64,000 nt of DNA from the NCBI RefSeq assembly GCF_034702125.1, contig NC_085867.1:39785983-39849982 (forward strand). The letters are read 5' to 3'. Below the pieces are notes generated by a model, which saw only the letters and a list, made by a program, of their open reading frames with translations, was not told the DNA's origin and made no database searches. This document shows, piece by piece, positions 30,399 through 42,174 of the stretch (the stretch's first letter is position 1; every line of letters begins with the position of its first letter). Source of the DNA: Engraulis encrasicolus (Eukaryota > Chordata > Actinopteri > Clupeiformes > Engraulidae). The translations under genes and the position numbers were made by a program.

Positions 30399-31112
30399 GT
30401 GAATAATGATGCACTGTTTGCAATTTTAGCACATTAATAACTATTCAATGAGAGGAAAGAGGAAAGAAAGAGAAGAGAGGATAAAAAAGTAGAAAGTAGG
30501 CCTATGCCATATAAATGTAGGCCTACAGTAGGCTAGATAACTAACCTTAAAATCAGATGAAAAAATGCTTTCAGTTTCTTTTATTTTGTTTAAACCATTA
30601 GGGGTGGTCATACTTTGAACAGGAAGCTGGTGCCATTTGGTAGCATTTTGGTTTAAATACCATTTATTTTCTTACCCAAGGCACAACAAGAAGACTCTTT
30701 GAGACCTTAGAGACATATTTTATGATAATAATGGTCCAGCATAGGCTACTGCAATAGGGCTACAGTATATTTAGGGCCTAGGCCATTGAGTGACATAAAG
30801 GCAATCAGAAGAGTTTACACACACACTTACCTCACATGGAGTCAGTAGGCCTATAACGACTTAAGTGGGCCCACTATTTTCTTTGTTTTGGTTTGAATTC
30901 TTGCAACTGCATTTTAGATTAGGCCTACTATCCATCATCACAACAGTTTTTTGTGTCGATAAACTATCTCCCTGACATCCGTTTTTGTCTTCTTCTTCTT
31001 CTTCTTCTTCTAGGTAATGGCGGTTTACAATGTAGCTTGTATATCGCCACCTACTGTACAGGAGTGTGTGATACGATCATGAAATCATGGCAGGGCATAA
31101 TAAATTAAAGGG

Positions 31113-31122
31113 AAAAAAAAAA

Positions 31123-31177
<55 letters not shown>
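31113..31177 (-). repeat. (TTTC)n microsatellite in the LINE 3' UTR
   Basis: A-run then about 13 AAAG units on the + strand, starting 6 nt beyond the ORF2 stop. It splits the 3' UTR. Confidence 0.95.
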
Positions 31178-31183
31178 GTGTAT

Positions 31184-34100
31184 CTATATCCTGTCCATTA
31201 GACCTGTATCACCTAGGTACCTCATAAGGCCTTTGAGTCTAGTGCCTTGCATTCCCTCTTCCTTCAAGATGGTTTGGATATCATCCTCTCCTTCCTGCTC
31301 TCTCCAGTGTGACCTGTGTTCAGAAAATTTACTGCAGTGAAAAAGAATGTGCTCAACATCTTCTTTAACTTGACATTCAGTGCAAAGTCCATCACTTTTA
31401 CCCAAGACATGTAATGTGGCGTTGATGCCAGCATGCCCCAGTCTCAGTCTTGTGAACACAACTTCCTCCCTTCTTCCCAGCCCCACTGATGTGATTCTTT
31501 TCCCCCCAACCTGCGGTTGCACATTAAAGTACTTCCTGCCCTTTATGTCTGACTCCCATTCATCCTGCCACATATTCATGATTTCTGTCTTGATATAAGA
31601 TTTAGCTTCTCCTTTCCCTAGTGGAACATGGATTGAGATACCTTGGTGGCCTAATGCATCTTTGGCAGCTTTATCGGCGGTGTCATTACCCTTGAGGCCC
31701 TTATGAGCTGGGACCCAGCAAAATTGGACAATGAGCCCTAGATTACTAAGTTGAGCCAAGAGCTGTCTTGTTTCAATAATTAAGTCATCTCTTACTGCAT
31801 GTCCAGAGATAAAGCTTTCCAAGACTGAGAGTGAATCTGTGCAGATGACTGATTTAAAAGGCTTGACTTCTTCTATCCATCTCAGGGCAGTGATTATAGC
31901 AGTTAGTTCTACTGAATATATGGATAAGAAGTTATTCAGTCGGTACCCATACGTCCTTTGGAATTCAGGTATATAGATTCCAATACTACACTGGCCAGTT
32001 TGAGGGTTTTTTGAGCCATCTGTAAATATATGTAGGAACCCATAAAAAGCAGACTTCAGATATGTTTTACAATGTATTGCAAATCCATCATCATTAGGGT
32101 GGTCTTCCTTCACTTTCAGTAGCTCTGTGTTAACATCTGGGGCAGGAAGGATCCATGGGGGTACATTACTCATTACCAATGCAGAGTTAAATTCAAGGCT
32201 TTTTAAACCAAACATGCTTGCATCCCCTTCAATGTTCCACCCAAATCCCTTTCCTTCTTTATAATATTCCCAACAATCTTGGAGCACTGACATGGCTGGG
32301 CTGTCGGTGCTACACTGTAGCCTGACCCAGTAGGTCAGTGCCAATTTCTTAAAGCGCATCTGAATAGGAGCTTCCTCTGCCTCCACTTGCAGGGCGCTAA
32401 TGGGAGTTGTCTTAATGGCACCCAGGGCTATTCTCAGGGCCCTTGAGTGTACTCTTTCAAGCTTCATGAGGGACGTTTTACAGGCAGCTCCATAAACTAT
32501 ACAACCATAATCAGTATTTGACCTAATCAAGGCTCTAAAAATATTGAGTAAAGATTGTCTATCTGCGCCCCAGCAGAGACCAGAGACCATACGCATTAAG
32601 TTCAAGACCTTTTTGCATTTTGTTTCTACATATTCAATGTGTCGTTTCCAGGTGAGTTTATTGTCCAACCAAAGACCCAGGTACTTGAAGTCATCTCCTC
32701 TTTTGAGAGGCTGGTCATAAAGTAAAATTTCATGGGCTTCTGACACGTTCTTCCTTGTGAAATAAGTCACTTGTGATTTTTGCACAGAAAACTTAAAACC
32801 CCACTCCATTCCCCACTGTTCTAAAATATACAGTTCCTTCTGTATTGTTTTAGTGATGTGCGGGATATTATTCCCCCTCCTCCATATGACAGCATCATCA
32901 GCATACAGTAAACCATTGTTCATATTGCTCAGTTTCTCAAATATGTCATTAATCATGAGATTAAACAAAATTGGGCTTATCACACTACCTTGTGGAATTC
33001 CCCCTTCCACAGAGAATTCATTGGAAAGGACCTCACCAACCCTAACCCTCAGTGTACGCTGTGATAGGAAATTTAAGATGTAATTATACATCTTCCCTTC
33101 AATGCCCATTTTATTTAGTTTGATTAAGAGTCCTTCTCTCCACATTGTGTCATAGGCTTTTTCGATGTCTAGGAAGATTGCTACCATTGCTTCCTTCATA
33201 GTCAGTGCTTTCTCAATTTCATTGGTTAGTTTAACCAGGGCATCAGTAGTTGACCTTTGTTTTCTAAATCCAGTTTGATAGCCATATAGTAAATTATTAT
33301 ATTCCAGAAAGTAGTTTAGTCTAGCCACAACCATTTTTTCCATAAGTTTGCCCAGGTGAGAAGTGAGGGCAATTGGTCTATAATTACCTGGATCACATTT
33401 GTCCTTACCAGGTTTATGAAATGGGAGGATTGTTGATCTCTTCCATGCCGCTGGTATTGCGCCCTCCTCCCATACTTTGTTAAAAAGTTTCAGGATAATT
33501 TCCAAAACCTCATCAGGGAGTTGTCTAAACATGGCATAGCAAAGGCCATCACTACCAGGCGCAGAGTAGCCTGTATTCTTTAGGGCCATCTTTAGCTCAG
33601 TCATACTAAAATCAAGATCTATACTAGACTTGTTTGATTCCTTCTTAGTGAGGAGGTCCTCATTCATACTTAACATTTCCTCTTTCTTTTTTTTGAAGCA
33701 GTCTTCCAGGTGGTGACCTTTATGAACATCTGCAAAAGTTTTAGCCAGTATATTAGCTTTCTCTACATCTGTGGTATAATACCCATCCCTGTCAGTTAAG
33801 ACAGGAATATGAGGGGGTATATATCTACCAGTCATCTTTTTAATCATCATCCATACTTGATTAAGTGAAGTTTCTCTGCCTATAGATGAACAGAATTCTC
33901 TCCAGGATTCTCTTTTCGCCTCTTTAATAATACGTCTAGCTAGTGCCTTCTTGTTTTGATAGTCCAGTAAGTTGTCAGATGTTAAAGTTTTACGTAGTAT
34001 CTTTAAAGCCTTGTTTCGATCCTTTATTGCTTTAGTACATTTATCATTCCACCAGGGGACATTCTTCATATTTCTTTGCCCTTCACTCATTGGTATCGAC

Positions 34101-34963
34101 TGTCTTGCTATAAAATAGAGGAATGAGCTTATGCCATCATTCATGTTTTCCACATTCTGCTCAGCATCTGATGGACGTTCGGACAATTCTGTAGACATGC
34201 TCTGGAATTCTTCCCAGTTAGCTTTCCAAAACAGCCACTTATGGTGGACATACTTCGGTTCAGTCCTGATTTCCACATCCATTTTACACCATATAGGGAA
34301 ATGATCGCTGCCAATAGTAGTTGTTTGGTCAGTGCACCATTGACATCTGTAAGCTAATCTTCTGTCAACTAAGGTTAAGTCAATGCATGAAGCTTCATTC
34401 TTAAGGATATTGAGTCTAGTGCCAGAGCCATCATTTACACACACTAGCATTCTGTCCATAATTACGTCTTCAACCACCATGCCATTCATGTCTGTGTGCT
34501 TACTACCCCACAAACTATTGTGGGCATTAAAATCGCCACACCATATCTCTGTGTGGCTCCTCTTAATAATACCATTTAGGAGATCACTTGTTAAGGCTTT
34601 GCATGGGTTATAATAATTGATGATGGTATAAGTTTCCTTAGACCCATTAAATATTTCTGTGACAATACATTCATGTTCACCGCTTACTTTAATACACTTA
34701 TATGGAATGCCTTCTTTGATAAAGGTTACACATCCACCACCTCTTTCATTACTTCTGTCATACCTGATCGCACTATAGCCCTTAATAATAAATTGCAGGT
34801 GTGGTTTCAACCATGTCTCCTGAATACATATAACCTCAGGTTTATCAGTTAGTTCATGAATATATCTTTTGAGTTCCTGACCATTAGCTATTAAGCTTCG
34901 TGCATTCCATTGTAAAATGAAAAACACCATAATCCATTCAAGTACTATCTTGGCTCTGTCCAT
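31184..34963 (-). CDS. I-type LINE ORF2: endonuclease-RT-RNase H
   Basis: 1259 residues, no stops. An APE-type endonuclease begins near residue 16 (LQWNARSL, ICIQETWL, then GDFNAHNSLWG and SDHFPIW). RT: LDIEKAYDTMW, GGIPQGSVISPILFN and the catalytic YADD at 687-690. RNase H: FTDGS (D982), VELTAI (Glu), CTDSLS (Asp) and WVPAHKGLKGNDTAD. A CCHC-like motif near the end reads CTECQVKEDVEHILFHC. It nicks the target and copies its RNA there. The start ATG overlaps the end of ORF1 by 26 nt in another frame, as expected for coupled or reinitiating translation. All catalytic residues are present. Confidence 0.95.
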   Translation of the reverse strand: MDRAKIVLEWIMVFFILQWNARSLIANGQELKRYIHELTDKPEVICIQETWLKPHLQFIIKGYSAIRYDRSNERGGGCVTFIKEGIPYKCIKVSGEHECIVTEIFNGSKETYTIINYYNPCKALTSDLLNGIIKRSHTEIWCGDFNAHNSLWGSKHTDMNGMVVEDVIMDRMLVCVNDGSGTRLNILKNEASCIDLTLVDRRLAYRCQWCTDQTTTIGSDHFPIWCKMDVEIRTEPKYVHHKWLFWKANWEEFQSMSTELSERPSDAEQNVENMNDGISSFLYFIARQSIPMSEGQRNMKNVPWWNDKCTKAIKDRNKALKILRKTLTSDNLLDYQNKKALARRIIKEAKRESWREFCSSIGRETSLNQVWMMIKKMTGRYIPPHIPVLTDRDGYYTTDVEKANILAKTFADVHKGHHLEDCFKKKKEEMLSMNEDLLTKKESNKSSIDLDFSMTELKMALKNTGYSAPGSDGLCYAMFRQLPDEVLEIILKLFNKVWEEGAIPAAWKRSTILPFHKPGKDKCDPGNYRPIALTSHLGKLMEKMVVARLNYFLEYNNLLYGYQTGFRKQRSTTDALVKLTNEIEKALTMKEAMVAIFLDIEKAYDTMWREGLLIKLNKMGIEGKMYNYILNFLSQRTLRVRVGEVLSNEFSVEGGIPQGSVISPILFNLMINDIFEKLSNMNNGLLYADDAVIWRRGNNIPHITKTIQKELYILEQWGMEWGFKFSVQKSQVTYFTRKNVSEAHEILLYDQPLKRGDDFKYLGLWLDNKLTWKRHIEYVETKCKKVLNLMRMVSGLCWGADRQSLLNIFRALIRSNTDYGCIVYGAACKTSLMKLERVHSRALRIALGAIKTTPISALQVEAEEAPIQMRFKKLALTYWVRLQCSTDSPAMSVLQDCWEYYKEGKGFGWNIEGDASMFGLKSLEFNSALVMSNVPPWILPAPDVNTELLKVKEDHPNDDGFAIHCKTYLKSAFYGFLHIFTDGSKNPQTGQCSIGIYIPEFQRTYGYRLNNFLSIYSVELTAIITALRWIEEVKPFKSVICTDSLSVLESFISGHAVRDDLIIETRQLLAQLSNLGLIVQFCWVPAHKGLKGNDTADKAAKDALGHQGISIHVPLGKGEAKSYIKTEIMNMWQDEWESDIKGRKYFNVQPQVGGKRITSVGLGRREEVVFTRLRLGHAGINATLHVLGKSDGLCTECQVKEDVEHILFHCSKFSEHRSHWREQEGEDDIQTILKEEGMQGTRLKGLMRYLGDTGLMDRI

Positions 34964-36086
34964 ATTTGCGATTTATCATTAGATGTATCTCATCCATTGT
35001 AGTACTAGACCCCAAGAAACCATTGGCAATTTCCACAATTGAACTAATCCTATCACGTTTCCTTTTGATTTTCAAGGTTGTATTCATTACTGTACACAAG
35101 AATGCAATAAATTCATTTTTGTTCACCAATAGTGTATCCTTTGTTATATAATTGTTGCATGCACATTTCCTAGGTTCTGGTATCGGCCTATTCAGGTGCT
35201 GACTTCCATTCAGTAGACCCTGCCCATTGCTTTGGCTTATTCTGTGATATTGGCTCCCTGCAGTGCTAGATCGGGGTACGGGTGTAGGGGCGCTAGCGGC
35301 CTTGTCATTCTGAACCGTCTTAAGGGCATTCGCATAAGACATTTTACGCAAAACTCTGCATTTCTGTACTTCCTTTGCCTCTTTTTGTTTTTCACAGCCA
35401 CCATACGCAGCACTATGTGGGCCGCCACAATTGCAGCATTTTAACACATCTGCTTCGCATTTACCATAGTCGTGGTCCCCACCACATTTCGAACACCTGA
35501 CTTTCCCTCTGCATTGGCTTGCAACATGACCAAATCTTTGGCATTGGAAGCACCTTAGCGGGGGAGGAACATATTCGCCCACCGTGTATGACATATATCC
35601 CATTTGGACTCGCGCTGGCAAGTCTTTATCAAAAGTTAGCAAAATTGACAAACTGTCTATTTTCTCTTTTCCTTTTGTCAGACGTTTGACCTCGGTTACA
35701 CCATACTGGGACAGTGTCTCTTTAATTTCCTCTACAGATACAGAGGTAGGGATTCCTGAGATGACCCCTCTTGCTCTAGACTTTGTACCAGGAACATGCA
35801 CAGATATCTTCAAGTTATTAAGTGTGGTTTTCTTCAGTATGATTTTGCGTTGCTCTTCTGATTTGGCGTATATCAACAGCCTACCATTTCCCAGGAATGT
35901 GGCGCGTTGGATATTACCTATCTCTTTCTGAATGGCCTTAGTGATATGCATGGGATGATGGTCTGGTCCACCTTTAGTTTCAAAGGAAACAATTACTTTC
36001 CATGAGTCAGTCACGCTACCTACATTAGCATTGGGCTTAGGTCGTTCTCTAACAACTCTGGATTTTTTGCTTATCACTGACGCCAT
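34938..36086 (-). CDS. I-type LINE ORF1: Gag-like RNA-binding protein
   Basis: 382 residues, no stops. The central region (about 25-165) is compatible with paired RRM-like folds, inferred only. It is followed by three zinc knuckles: C179-C182-H187-C192, C198-C201-H205-C210 and C217-C220-H224-C231. The product should bind LINE RNA to form the ribonucleoprotein. The start is the first Met, with an upstream stretch too short for more domains. Confidence 0.93.
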   Translation of the reverse strand: MASVISKKSRVVRERPKPNANVGSVTDSWKVIVSFETKGGPDHHPMHITKAIQKEIGNIQRATFLGNGRLLIYAKSEEQRKIILKKTTLNNLKISVHVPGTKSRARGVISGIPTSVSVEEIKETLSQYGVTEVKRLTKGKEKIDSLSILLTFDKDLPARVQMGYMSYTVGEYVPPPLRCFQCQRFGHVASQCRGKVRCSKCGGDHDYGKCEADVLKCCNCGGPHSAAYGGCEKQKEAKEVQKCRVLRKMSYANALKTVQNDKAASAPTPVPRSSTAGSQYHRISQSNGQGLLNGSQHLNRPIPEPRKCACNNYITKDTLLVNKNEFIAFLCTVMNTTLKIKRKRDRISSIVEIANGFLGSSTTMDEIHLMINRKYGQSQDST

Positions 36087-36191
36087 TTAGGCCTTGAGCC
36101 AGAAGCCAAAAATTGACCACTCGCAATCGAACGGGTGGGCAAGTTCTAATCTGTTTTTTTGACTTCTTGGACATCTCAAGTTAACAGTTTG

Positions 36192-36793
36192 GCATGATAA
36201 CCATTGCAAACAGGTAGCTTTTTGGTAGTTATCACGTGTTGAAATGGTGGACCAGTAAAATGGAAATGTGAAAAATCGGTATTGTGGTTCTTTGTTATTA
36301 TGTAGTTTGTTGACCACACAGGGTGCTTAAATGACCCCAGGGATGCTTTCCCTTCTATCAGGACCCTACAGGAGTTGTTAGACCACACTAATAGGCTAAT
36401 AGAATCACCTCAGCAATATGTGAATGACAAAATGTGATAAAATATGAAATCCGTTTTTGTTTTTATTAAGCTTATTATTATTACATTTCCCCCAACAGTA
36501 AAACAAAAACAAAAAACATAATGAACAAACACATACTAACATGTGATAACCATACTGTACATTAACATGGCATGATAACCATTGCAAATGGTGGACCAGT
36601 AAAACGGAAATGTGAAAACTGTATTGTTTTTTGTTATTATGCAGTTTGTTGACCACACAGGGTGCCTACATTTCCTCAGGGATGCTTTCCATTCAATCAA
36701 GACCCTAAAGAGGTTGTTAGACCATACCAATTGACCTAATATAATCACCAAAGCAATATGTGATTGACAAAATGTGATAAAAATGACAACATA
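36192..36793. repeat. Pair of ~250-bp direct repeats
   Basis: 36,192-36,452 and 36,570-36,793 share ggcatgataaccattgcaaa, gtttgttgaccacacagggt and gacaaaatgtgataaaa in the same order with small indels. Non-coding and of unknown origin; possibly one MITE duplicated in tandem. Confidence 0.85.
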
Positions 36794-36799
36794 TGAAAT

Positions 36800-37920
36800 C
36801 TTTTTTTCTTAACTTTTCCTGCAACAGCAAGAATAAATAAAGAGCATTATTTCAGTCCTCAGGATCTGACTCAGTCTAGTAAATATCTGTAAATATGTCA
36901 CCATGATTATCCTCTTCATGCTGATATACACATGTTTGAAGTTTTCAGAGGGTTGTGCAGCATTTCCAGCTACTTCTCAGACATTGGCAATCCAGCAGTT
37001 TACATTGATGGCTGTACTTGCAAGACATCAGTTGTAACACTGCCTCAGGGGCTGAATATCCCCACATCCACTGTATAGTGAGATGGACATTTTCATCGTT
37101 GGCCCAGACATGGTCAAGTGGGCTTGGGATTTGTGAATGCTGCTGAAGACTTGCTTTCCAGATGCCAGACTGATAGTTGGCACACACTACTAGTCCTCAC
37201 ATGGTGGAAATTGGCTTGATTCACACTCTCCATGCTCAGTGCAGAAAAGCTGGTAGCGGGCTGTATTTATGTTCTACGTATTTGTCGATGCTATGTAGAG
37301 TTGGCACCTAAATGCTTCACGAATAGGTCCATGGACAGTTCCCAGTCCCGTCCCAGCTCATGAAAAAACTGTTTGAAAGAGCTCTGAACTCATCGTGAGC
37401 TTTAAGGCTGAGCTTTCCACGACCTGCACATCCTTTTGTGTTTTTATGATTATTTTTGTATTTACTTTTCTATTGTAGCCCTAGCCTCTTCCCCCTTACA
37501 TTAGAAAATTAGTATTTCAAGTAAAGATACTGTATACCCTATCACATAACCTCATGGCTTGGTGGTACTCACACTGGGTACAAAGTAGTTCAAGAAAACC
37601 ATCATGTGGTGTACTCCAACTGTCATGTGGTGTACCCCGGCCGCCTTTAACGCCATAACGCAGTCCCTCTATTATAACAGATATTGTCATTATTTGGTGT
37701 CATTATTGTCACCAAAATGGTAATAGAGCTTGGGAAGTCCCGCCCCTTAGTTCCGCATTTCACGGGACCTAAGCTGACCATCTAACAACATGGTAGAGAG
37801 TAATTATCTTCCAATCTCAGTCATTACATGCGCTGGGCAATGTTAGCAATGTTCTTATAATGTAGTTCAGCGTTTTCAGCCAAGAGTGAATTGGCCTGTC
37901 GCCAGGCCCATTTCCAGTAA
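36800..37920. other. Nothing recognised
   Basis: AT-rich sequence without a gene, SINE head or clear inverted repeat. Confidence 0.5.
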
Positions 37921-37928
37921 GAGGCTAT

Positions 37929-38822
37929 CAGGGGTGGAAAGAATACTAAAACATGTAATTAAGTAAAAGTAAAATTACATCTTTAAAAATCTACTTAAGT
38001 AAAAGTAAAAAAAAAATACTTAATAAAAATGTGATTTGAGTAAAAGTTACCTTCAGTTTGCTTTTATATCGCTTTCCTTCAATAGCACCCTTCGTGACCT
38101 CTAGCTATCTCTGCACAAGTCATCTTCCAATAACCTGGCGATCGCACAACAAAATTCTGTGTGTGCTGGTGTGGCAAAGTTGCAGGGCTAGGGTCAGCCC
38201 ATTCATACAACAGCCCATTACTCTGAACTTAAGGGTCTGGATTTCATTGCGTTTGGGTCGTGGGCCTTAAATTGCAAAGACTGGGAAGCCTACCAAAGGA
38301 AATAGTCTGGTGGATTTCATTTAATTGCCAGTTGTGAGATTAAATTCATGAATAATTTTGTTAATAAACAATAATTCTTGTATATATTTTAAAACAACTG
38401 TTTTCAGGCTGCGCTGGTACTCCCTCAGCTTGAGTCCTTGGTGTGTGCTCTACTATTCCCAGCCAGTTACTTGCAACTCTATTGTGTACCGTCTGTGGGC
38501 TGTCGGACTAATGGTATGGGGCCGGCGGGCCCTAGATAGTCATCTAATAGATTAGTCCAAAATATATAATTTATGTTAAATGGTAAAAACACACAATTTC
38601 CCTTCATGTCTGACAGATTTTCCCCTTTATCTCAATTTTGCCTACCTCAGAATTTACTCAGACCTCAAGGTAGATTCAAATGTAAGTAAAATACTTTGGC
38701 CAAACTGTAATTTGGGTAGAAGTAAAATCACCTATTTTAATAACTACTTTGGACTCAGTTACTCATCAAAGTACTCAATTACAATAATTTGAGTAAATGT
38801 AATTAGTTACTTTCCATCCCTG
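37929..38822. mobile_element. hAT-like MITE, tips CAGGGGTGGAAAG, 8-bp TSD
   Basis: 894 bp. Inverted ends: caggggtggaaag and ctttccatccctg, with subterminal (aagtaaaagt)-type repeats. The perfect duplication GAGGCTAT lies at 37,921-37,928 and 38,823-38,830. Non-coding, with a middle segment (about 38,080-38,560) of unknown origin. Confidence 0.92.
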
Positions 38823-38830
38823 GAGGCTAT

Positions 38831-40680
38831 GGAACTTTTGTATGAGGTGGCGCCTTGTCAGTATACTGTACTTAAGTACTACTTATTACTACTTAAGTGT
38901 TTTTGGGAAACTCAGCCGAAGACAATATTATAAGAGTTACCAGCAGGGACAGCCAGATGAAGGTAGATAACTGAGCAGAAGGAGACAAATGCAAGCAGAC
39001 TCATGCTGTCCACTGCATCTGTCAGGCACAGACACACAGCCAATGCCACACCAACACACATGCACATTATGTGTTTTCTCTGGGTTTCTGGTAATGTGTT
39101 GTCTGGCGGCAAACGCCAGACTATATCGTCTAGCAGTTCGAAAAGAACGTGCAAGGCAGCATGGGTACTCCCAGGCTAGGTAATGTGTGGAATGATCAAA
39201 ATTTTAGAATAGCATAACATGTGAATCTAGAAACCATCACTTATTTTCACATAGTAAATGTACTTTCATTACCAGACACTGAAGCAGCAACTGTAAGGGA
39301 ATGCAACTCATCATTTTTTTATTCTTAATAATGTAATCGTGAAATATGTAATCTGTTATTCCCCATTACTGGCCTGCTCTCTGGACTCGGAAGGCTTTGA
39401 AGGTGAGGTGATCCCTCACCCCTCCTACTTTAAGTGCAGAGCGGGTCAGTCTGTTGATTTGGGACTTTATTTTTACTATTTCCAAACACAAGTGATTGCA
39501 TCATTGGCATGCACAGATCTAGGAACGGACTTGGTGGTTCTAAAGCAACAGCCCCTTTGCCGTACTGGACGAAAAAAGGCCTTTTTTTAAAGTTCCTTTT
39601 TTTTTTTTTTTGTCACAATGTGGTCCATATTGGCATGATCATCTATGGTAACGATTCTTGAGATCAAAAGCATGTGACAATTCACCTTGATCTAACATAG
39701 CATAATAGAAGGGTGGGGACTCTAACTTATGTCTCAAGGGCCGTTTACGGCCCCTGATGTAATTTTAATCTTATGCAGTTTCACATGGAATATGACATGT
39801 TTTGTAAAGAACTGTTAGAAATTTAATTTGCAATACAATTAAGTTATGTTTTCAGGGGACCTAGTGAAGGTGAGGTCTGTTGTGAAGGTGTCCACCTTCA
39901 ATATAGGCCTAACTGCAGGGGGAAATCCTGGTTTGTGTTCATAGTACAGCCCTTTATAAAAATTGAAGTGGCCCTCGAATGAAAACGGCTCCCCACTCCT
40001 GCTCTGGCAAGGCAACCGGAAGTTCCACATGCCCCCCGCCCCCACCTTGAGCACCTGCCCCCCAAAATGTCTGCATGCCACTGGATGTAGTACACTCTCA
40101 ACAACAGCATGGTAAAAAAAAGTTACTTTATCCTTAGTCTATGTAAAGAGTGCAGTCTCTGCTTCATCCAATAGGTCTTTGTCTACATATCAAATTTGGG
40201 TGTGTATGTAAAATAGCTCACATTTAAGTACATTACACTTTGTGTGGATAATGAAACACAACTTTCAAGAAAACTTGTAATACAAAACCCACCTGTATTG
40301 TAATGTAGATGATAAACTGGGAAAATTGTTGTATTTTTGTACCCAATCTACCAGTATTTTCTCGCTTGGGAAATAAACACTAATTTTTTAATGAAAAGTC
40401 AGTGAAAATGGGGGCCTGAACTAAATTAAGTGGGAAATCTGTGTAACGTGCCCTTTAAACTATCTAAGAATTTTGTAGAACAACTTTTCCTATAAATATA
40501 TTTACCTCACAGTCATTTTTACTTTCAATTTATCAAGATATTAGCAAATTAGCCTAGGCGTTTTTAGTGTAAAATGGTTCAAATAAGAAATGCATGATAA
40601 ATATGATAAAGCTACTGTTCTGCAAAGGTTATCATACCAATTCATAAACTAGACATATATATCAATATTAAAATACCAAC
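38831..40680. other. No gene; probable MITE remnant near 39,710-40,000
   Basis: aagggtggggactc (39,709) and ggctccccactcctgctctg (39,988) could be the ends of a hAT-like MITE, but no duplication was found. The rest is AT-rich and unrecognised. Confidence 0.4.
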
Positions 40681-40772
40681 AAGACTTTGCCCACCCTTTC
40701 GATTGCGATCGGCGGTCTGGCTCATGGACTAATTGATTCTCCACTGCTATCCCTGTCCGATAACTTCCTCAC

Positions 40773-40844
40773 CCGGCTAAGTTGATCCCAAAACATGTCA
40801 TCCACATCACTAAAACCAAAAGGCCCGCCTGACTTTTCCGCCAT
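40773..40844 (-). CDS. Possible short first exon on the minus strand
   Basis: Minus-strand ATG at 40,844 opens MAEKSGGPFGFSDVDDMFWD, then QLSR, ending at a donor-like AGCCGG/gtgagg near 40,773. The flank at 40,900-41,260 is more GC-rich and CpG-containing than its surroundings, as a promoter might be. No later exon was found. Weak: composition and a donor motif only. Confidence 0.22.
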
Positions 40845-40859
40845 GATCATTCACATTCA

Positions 40860-41675
40860 CTGTACAGCTTTAGTGGGATATAAATAGATCAGCGTTACCG
40901 CGTATGACAGAGATTTGAATTCACCGCTGCCAGCAACCGGAAACGACGTCCTCTCCTCGTCCTCGAGCCCCATCCGTTTTTGGAACTTGGGATGTCTGCA
41001 TAAATGACCCCGCTCGGCGCTAGGTCGCTGTAGGGTTAAACTGCTCCCAATTAGCGGAGCGCGAGTTGGCTGAACAGCCACAGCTGTCCTCAGCGCAGCC
41101 AATGTGTGTGTGCGAGGCAAAACTCAAACGCAGGTGCTTATAATTAGGTTCAGGTTGCCTCGATCGGTTTTGGAAAGACGCGCTGAGTCGCACACAAAAG
41201 CTTGCTGTGCTTGACTTCAATCATTTGGAAATACTAACGTGACGCTGGGAACCTGGAGAGGGAGCTGGGTAAGCGCTTGTGGTTTTAATTTACTTCGTGG
41301 TAGAACTGGTCATTTGTGGCGAGACGTAAAGTGTCATTCAAACTGCATTTGTCTCATAACAGTGTATTGTGTGGTAGTGTTGGACAGTTTTCTTCCTTTG
41401 TTTCCCACTCTTTGTAACGTTGTAATGTTAATGGCCGGGCACAAGTTGGCGTGATGCCTTTATTCACACATAATTCACAAAAAAACAAAACCGAACAAAA
41501 ATCCAAGCAAAATCGTCAACTTGACATCTATATTATTTGGTCAAATGCAACGTAGGCTAACAGCATATTACAGAATGGCCTACGCAAAAGCAACTCGATA
41601 TTGACAATTTTGTCTAGAAGCTTGCAATTGTTTTCAGTCCAGAAGGTCCCGTTATTGCAATCGAGCTAGGCTATT
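40860..41675. promoter_or_regulatory. CpG-containing, promoter-like stretch (uncertain)
   Basis: About 40,900-41,270 is richer in CpG than its surroundings and includes gatataaatag (40,877 on the + strand) as a TATA-like motif. There is no attached gene I can show. From 41,280 to 41,675 nothing is recognised. Confidence 0.2.
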
Positions 41676-42174
41676 CTGCCCTACAATTTCAGAACGCAGT
41701 ATAATTCAAAATGCCAAACTGAGAAAAAAGGCTTTAAAGTTTCCTTTCTGTCCACGCGACTGTGTTGGAGGTAAAGTGGTGATGACACTTCCATATAATA
41801 CTTTTTTAGGGTGAAAATTTATGCACACAAGAAAAAAGCAAAAAAAACAACATTCTCATTACTTTTTAGCTGAAAAATCATTATACTGCGCTCTGTTGTG
41901 GTATTACTGTCTACACCAAAACCACGGTGTCAATGGAGAAGTGCAGTATAAAAGTGCAGTATCGCATTATACTGCGTTCTTGGCTAGTAGCCTACCACGT
42001 AACCTACTAAAACCACAAAGCGCAGTATAATCAGTTTTTTGCGTTTTTTTCCGAAACGGGACCAAGTTGGGCCGAAAAATTTTAACACAAGAAGAAGGTA
42101 TTTTAAAGCCAATTTCCGGTCTAAACCCATTTTCGACCATTTTCAAGATACTGCGTTCTGATATTGTAGGGCAG
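41676..42174. mobile_element. MITE, tips CTGCCCTACAAT
   Basis: Inverted ends ctgccctacaatttcagaac and gttctgatattgtagggcag with a repeated gcagtataat motif inside. About 500 bp, non-coding. No clear duplication. Confidence 0.75.

Larger units (their letters stand above)
30988..36148 (-). mobile_element. I-type (I/Nimb-like) LINE with both ORFs intact
   Basis: The minus strand reads a short 5' UTR, ORF1 (36,086-34,938), ORF2 (34,963-31,184) and a 3' UTR (cagtaggtggcgatat, gtaaaccgccattacc) ending in a (GAA)n tail at 31,011-30,988. A (TTTC)n microsatellite is expanded in the 3' UTR. APE endonuclease, RT and RNase H together with a Gag-like ORF1 with three CCHC knuckles place it in the I superclade. 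The 5' end near 36,148 is approximate; similar T-runs on both flanks (near 30,980 and 36,152) may be the target duplication. Confidence 0.88.
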
